Origin: Peribacillus huizhouensis
Lineage (GTDB): Bacteria > Bacillota > Bacilli > Bacillales > DSM-1321
Direction of reading: 5' to 3'
NCBI RefSeq assembly: GCF_014138605.1
Contig: NZ_JACJHX010000001.1
Coordinates: 651,095 to 715,094 of the forward strand
Length of the DNA stretch: 64,000 nt
Part shown: positions 60,442-64,000 of the stretch, piece after piece
How the letters are laid out: every line of letters begins with the position of its first letter
Position numbering within the stretch: position 1 is the stretch's first letter
Notes under the pieces: generated by a model
The model's database searches: none
Told to the model about the DNA's origin: nothing
Seen by the model: only the letters and a program-made list of their open reading frames with translations
Position numbers and translations under genes: made by a program

Positions 60442-61200
60442 TTACTTCAATCTCTCTCCTACCCTCTTCGGTGGATAGCAGAAAACTCTTCTTTGCTTTG
60501 AGTAATGCAGTAAACTAGGAGTATTCGGACAGTTATCAGCAGATAAAAAGGATATCATTGTATTGATTGAAGTGGTTGCTGTCGCATTTGACACCTTCCA
60601 TTGATCATGATGAATATCTCCTCTAATGAGATATTTCCCCCTAAACGAATACATACAATATCGCTCTAACAACCAGTGATCTAAAGTTCCTGGCAGTGTT
60701 TCAAACAACACATTTCCCGGCTGATAAGTTAGATTTATTTTTTCTGAGGTGTTTTTATCTGATAGCCTATAGCTCTTAAATTGGAAAGCATTTTTCATCT
60801 GCATAAATTCCATATTGGCATTTTTATAAGGAAGCCCTATCGCGGTTTTTAGTCCAATCACAAAGAGGGGATGATTCGCATCTAGGCTAAAAAAATAGAT
60901 ACCTGGGATATCTTTATACTTTACATATGTTCTCACATTTATCTCCAAATAGGCATTCAGCAATGGAAGGGATGGTATTCCCCTTCCCTTCATTTTTGTG
61001 ACCCTAAATGGAATAATCGTGATCCATGCCCTATTTTGATAAACATCAAGTTCGAGTTCAAGTGGTACGTAATTCCTTAAAACATTCGGATCCATTGGAT
61101 AATGGATAAATAATAAGTCCTCCCACACTTGGCTCAATAACCAAGGTAAAGAAGGCAATGGAAAAGGTCGGTGATCAAGCTGCATAAATTCGTCATGCAT
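60442..61200 (-). CDS. DUF2071 (YqjF-like) protein
   Basis: Soluble protein of 252 residues matching the DUF2071/YqjF pattern: RPFPLPSLPWLLSQVWEDLL near the N-terminus, LEVDVYQNRAWITIIPFRV-like stretch, LNAYLEINVRTYVKYKD and GIYFFSLDANHPLFVIGL. The fold belongs to the acetoacetate decarboxylase-like superfamily; function in Bacillus is not known. AGGAGCGAG lies 12 bases before the ATG; an ATG five codons later is an alternative. It is monocistronic, with A/T-rich DNA and repeat D4 downstream. Confidence 0.85.
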   Translation of the reverse strand: MHDEFMQLDHRPFPLPSLPWLLSQVWEDLLFIHYPMDPNVLRNYVPLELELDVYQNRAWITIIPFRVTKMKGRGIPSLPLLNAYLEINVRTYVKYKDIPGIYFFSLDANHPLFVIGLKTAIGLPYKNANMEFMQMKNAFQFKSYRLSDKNTSEKINLTYQPGNVLFETLPGTLDHWLLERYCMYSFRGKYLIRGDIHHDQWKVSNATATTSINTMISFLSADNCPNTPSLLHYSKQRRVFCYPPKRVGERLK

Positions 61201-61349
61201 GAATCTTTCTCGCTCCTATCATTAAAACGCATTTATTTTACCTTATCCTATACTCCTATATTTATGAATATGATGAGAAACAACCGCACGAAAAGTTATC
61301 CTGACTTTAAGATCACTCATTATTTAGAAGCCGAGATGGTTTATTCTAT

Positions 61350-62717
61350 TTAATCCATAAATATTTTTCCTGGATTTAGTATCCCTTTCGGGTCTAAAAC
61401 TTGCTTAATCGCTAACATGACATCATATGCATTTCCATGTTCGCGACGCTGGTAAATCCTTTTGCCTATTCCGACCCCATGTTCACCTGTACATGTTCCA
61501 CCACGACTAAGTGCATAGTCAACAATTTCTGCATTTAACCGCTTCGCTTCGGCTACTTCAATTGGATCTGTCAAATCCAACATAAAGAGCACATGATAGT
61601 TTCCATCCCCAACATGACCGGCAATGGCTCCTTCTACTTTCGATCGGTCAATTTTTTCGCGAGTGTTCAAAATCGCCTCCGATAATTCATGTAGTGGAAC
61701 ACTGACGTCAGTAGACATAAGCTTCTTTCCAGGTGAACTATGAATCAAAGCATATGCCAGCTTATGCCGCGCTTCCCATAATTCATTTCTAGCGATAGAA
61801 TCAGTTTCAAACGTAATATTCTCACAACCTAAATCACGAACAATGTCCTTTGCAAACTCTACATCTTGAGCTAAGCCTGCTGCGTTGCCATGAAATTCAA
61901 GGAATAGAGTAGGTTTTTCTTCATAAGACTTGTTCATATAGGTATTCACCTGTGTGATTGAACGCGCATCAACTAGTTCAATTCTTGCAATTGGAATGCC
62001 AGCAGACATAATTCCATTCACAGCTGAAAGCGCTCGCTTTACTGAAGGAAATGAGGCTCTACCTGCGACAATTTCTTCAGGAATGCCGTACACTTTAAGA
62101 GTCAATTCGGTGAATACACCTAGAGTCCCTTCTGAACCGACAAACAGCCCATTTAAATGTAGCCCTGACGAAGATTTCGTTGCCAAGCTTCCGGTATGGA
62201 TGATTTCCCCATTGGCTAATACTACTTCAAGGTCACGAACTTGATCACGCATGATCCCGTATCTAACCGCAGTTGTTCCACTAGCATTTGTCGCTGCCAT
62301 CCCACCAAGAGTTGCATCTGCACCTGGGTCAACCGAAAAGAACAGTCCATATTTCTTTAGAGCCTTGTTGAGCTGTGTGCGCGTAACCCCCGGCTGAACT
62401 TTGACTAAAAAATCTTTTTCTCGTACTTCAATCACCTGGTTCATCAGTGACATATCCAGTGAAATGCCACCATTAGAAGGAATCGTATTCCCTTCCAAAC
62501 TTGTGCCGAGTCCAAAAGCAACGACAGGAATTTCCTGTTCATTTGCGAATTTTAATAATGCACTCACTTCCTCTTTACTTTCTGGAAATGCGACGACATC
62601 TGGCAAATATGGAGTATGATAGGACTCATCCCGGCTGTGCTGCTCTAATACCGTATGATTAATCGTTACCCGGTCTTCTGCTAATAGACTTTTCAGTACT
62701 TTCACGTAATCTACCAT
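61350..62717 (-). CDS. FAD-linked oxidase, GlcD/D-lactate dehydrogenase type
   Basis: Flavoprotein of 455 residues. The PCMH-type FAD-binding domain (about 35-215) shows VAFGLGTSLEGNTIPSNGG and GADATLGGMAATNASGTTAVRYG, and the C-terminal domain shows GHVGDGNYHV and GTCTGEHGVGIGKR, the metal and substrate region of glycolate oxidase GlcD and D-lactate dehydrogenases. In Bacillus the YsfC-type proteins are similar. The substrate, glycolate or D-lactate, cannot be fixed from sequence; no glcF-like iron-sulfur partner is nearby. I chose ATG 62717 (MVDYVKVLK) because GGGGAGAG precedes it. Confidence 0.88.
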   Translation of the reverse strand: MVDYVKVLKSLLAEDRVTINHTVLEQHSRDESYHTPYLPDVVAFPESKEEVSALLKFANEQEIPVVAFGLGTSLEGNTIPSNGGISLDMSLMNQVIEVREKDFLVKVQPGVTRTQLNKALKKYGLFFSVDPGADATLGGMAATNASGTTAVRYGIMRDQVRDLEVVLANGEIIHTGSLATKSSSGLHLNGLFVGSEGTLGVFTELTLKVYGIPEEIVAGRASFPSVKRALSAVNGIMSAGIPIARIELVDARSITQVNTYMNKSYEEKPTLFLEFHGNAAGLAQDVEFAKDIVRDLGCENITFETDSIARNELWEARHKLAYALIHSSPGKKLMSTDVSVPLHELSEAILNTREKIDRSKVEGAIAGHVGDGNYHVLFMLDLTDPIEVAEAKRLNAEIVDYALSRGGTCTGEHGVGIGKRIYQRREHGNAYDVMLAIKQVLDPKGILNPGKIFMD

Positions 62718-62828
62718 AATGTCTCTCCCCTTCATTAATCGTTGTCCAACTTAATCTTAATTCATATTAACGGAAAATTAAATATATTCACACTCCTGTT
62801 ATAGAAATAAACTTCGTATAGTTTGCTC

Positions 62829-62863
62829 GAAAAAAAAAAGCCAATCGCAACTGGCTTTTCTCC
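62829..62863 (-). terminator. intrinsic terminator of proC
   Basis: On the minus strand AAAAGCCAG-TTGCGA-TTGGCTTTT followed by a run of T residues, directly downstream of the proC stop codon. Confidence 0.9.
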
Positions 62864-62869
62864 CATTCT

Positions 62870-63679
62870 TTATTCGTCATCTAATCCTTTACTTTTCCGA
62901 GTGCATGCTTTCATAGCATTCAAGATCGATGCCCTGAAATTACTTTCTTCCAATGCAGCTACAGCTCGAATCGTTGATCCTCCTGGTGTGCATACATCAT
63001 CCTTCAAACTTCCAGGGTGCTTTTCGGTATCAAGCACCATTTTCGCAGCTCCGAGTACAGCTTGGGCAGCTAATTTGTACGCTTGCTTTCTCGGAATACC
63101 ATCTCTGACACCGCCATCAGCTAATGCTTCAATAAACATATAGACGTAGGCGGGTGAAGAACCACTAATAGCAGGCACTGCATCCATTAATTCTTCTTTC
63201 AGCAGTTCTGTTTTTCCGAACGCATTCAAGATTTCTTCTACATCCGCCAAATCTTTTTCAGTGATTAATTCATTGATGGATAATACCGTCATTCCTTCTC
63301 TAACTAATGAGGGTGTATTTGGCATCGTCCTTACTAATTTAACTGCCTTACCGAAAGCAGACTCCACCGTTTGAATGGAAATGCCTGCTGCAATCATTAT
63401 AATAATAGCCTCTTCTTTCACATCATATTTAATTTCTTCGATCACTTTCGCATAACTTGATGGTTCAACTGCTAAAAATAAGATATCTGCAAACTGGGCA
63501 ATCTCTTGATTATTTAGCGATCCTTGAACATGAAGTTTTTCCCTAACCATTCGTAACGTATTTTCTGAGCTTGTACTTACCTTTATTGAGTCAGCTGGAA
63601 CAACACCCGCTGTAATCATCCCTAAAACCATCGCCTGTCCCATTTTTCCACAGCCAATAAATCCTATTTGTTTATTCAT
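62870..63679 (-). CDS. proC: pyrroline-5-carboxylate reductase
   Basis: NADPH-dependent last step of proline synthesis, 269 residues. N-terminal Rossmann domain with IGFIGCGKMGQAM, NTPSLVREGMTVLS at the domain edge, and the C-terminal signature DAVPAISGSSPAYVYMFIEA plus DDVCTPGGSTIRAVAALEE (substrate and dimer region). I chose ATG 63679 (MNKQIGFIG) because AGGATGTG lies about ten bases upstream; a GTG three codons earlier is possible. Bacillus often has several proC paralogues; which one this is cannot be told. No other proline gene is adjacent. Confidence 0.95.
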   Translation of the reverse strand: MNKQIGFIGCGKMGQAMVLGMITAGVVPADSIKVSTSSENTLRMVREKLHVQGSLNNQEIAQFADILFLAVEPSSYAKVIEEIKYDVKEEAIIIMIAAGISIQTVESAFGKAVKLVRTMPNTPSLVREGMTVLSINELITEKDLADVEEILNAFGKTELLKEELMDAVPAISGSSPAYVYMFIEALADGGVRDGIPRKQAYKLAAQAVLGAAKMVLDTEKHPGSLKDDVCTPGGSTIRAVAALEESNFRASILNAMKACTRKSKGLDDE

Positions 63680-63835
63680 GTAAGACACATCCTATTTGAA
63701 TATTCTTTACGATCCAGTTTAACAATACATCATTGAAAACAAAAACCAATGATGGAAGGTTCACTTTATTATAAGATGATTTAAATGAACTATGCTATTA
63801 TTTAGCAATTAAGATATTTTCATAAATACATTTCA

Positions 63836-63890
63836 ATAAAGTGCACTTCTATCAGTGGGGGTTTTACTGACCATTAATGTGGGATAAATG
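63836..63890 (+). repeat. family A repeat, minimal copy A16
   Basis: Left end AAAGTGCACTTCTATCAGTG joined to right end CTGACCATTAATGTGGGATAAA; ATAAA at both borders. No other feature is visible between proC and the family C copy at the window end. Confidence 0.8.
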
Positions 63891-63908
63891 AAATTAAATT
63901 GTTTTTTA

Positions 63909-64000
63909 AGGCTCTTTTCGTAAAGATTGTTGTTTTTAGCAAGAAACCAATTCGAACAGATGTTGATCTTCGTTACAGGTGCGAGACTCCTGCGGGAAAA
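63909..64000 (+). repeat. family C repeat, copy cut by the window end
   Basis: Starts with AGGCTCTTTTCGTAAAGATT and AAGAAACCAATTCGAACAGA and reaches GCGAGACTCCTGCGGGAAAA, where the window ends. Nearly the same as the first 92 bases of the copy at 9256, so the two are recent relatives. Confidence 0.85.

Noticed and set aside
1..64000. tRNA or rRNA genes
   Set aside because: No T-arm (GGTTCGAATCC-type) or rRNA-like stretches recognised by eye on either strand.

Overview
The window looks like a chromosomal segment of a low-GC, endospore-forming member of the Bacillaceae. Evidence for this is the set of recognisable Bacillus-type genes (SpoVR, a YjcZ-like small protein, YhdB, the YhcT/YhcU pair, AdeR next to alanine dehydrogenase, Spx, PgcA, BdbC), AGGAGG-type ribosome binding sites, frequent TTG and GTG starts, and A/T-rich intergenic DNA. 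No rRNA, tRNA, CRISPR array, intact transposase or prophage was found.

Layout. 0.3-9.5 kb: a class A penicillin-binding protein, an orphan cytoplasmic sensor kinase, two CNNM/CorC-type (MpfA-like) membrane proteins, a DedA protein, one unlisted 54-residue ORF and a frameshifted small ORF. 9.6-16.4 kb: a YeiH-type membrane protein, an acetyltransferase, PhoU, an S51 peptidase, a SulP transporter and a manganese pyrophosphatase. 16.6-21.2 kb: an aerobic ribonucleotide reductase cluster (alpha, beta, flavodoxin) under a clear pair of NrdR boxes. 21.6-29.2 kb: DUF3892 protein, cold-shock protein, an Spx paralogue with a changed redox motif, an OmpR-type two-component system, a CzcD-like exporter, a glycine-rich YjcZ-like protein and a second DedA. 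29.8-35.9 kb: a 42-residue peptide gene behind a perfect palindrome and the mannitol genes mtlA, mtlR, mtlD. 36.2-42.5 kb: YnfA and a five-gene metal operon (cadC, cadA, methyltransferase, copC, copD) plus a PCYCGC lipoprotein. 42.8-51.4 kb: spoVR, a DUF3889 protein, an M14 carboxypeptidase, yhdB, pgcA, a BdbC/thioredoxin oxidase pair, YhcU, a pseudouridine synthase and a GlsB/YeaQ-type membrane protein. 51.9-64 kb: aldo/keto reductase, DUF47-Pit phosphate pair, adeR-ecsC-ald, a DUF4097 protein, a decayed DUF2935 gene, DUF2071 protein, a GlcD-like oxidase and ProC.

The most striking feature outside the genes is repeat load. Family A has about sixteen modular copies (53 to about 275 bp). The copies share one left end and one right end, carry internal hairpins, have ATAAA at both borders in most cases, and several abut stop codons. 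Its architecture suggests a non-autonomous mobile element; a descent from IS200/IS605-TnpB elements is possible but unproven. Family B are about 110-120 bp fold-back elements, mostly in terminator positions, one of them between the two ribonucleotide reductase genes. Family D is a MITE with terminal repeat GGCTATGTTAAA, family C is a longer GC-rich relative with its own ends, and family E is a single GC-rich inverted-repeat element upstream of mtlR.

Regulatory sites that can be read directly include the NrdR box pair, a CadC-type operator on a near-consensus promoter, a 16-bp palindrome before mtlA, a 23-bp palindrome before the 42-residue gene, a candidate PhoP box pair near phoU, and a hairpin that can cover the ribosome binding site of the second MpfA-like gene. 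All functional calls come from motif recognition by eye; no database search was run.
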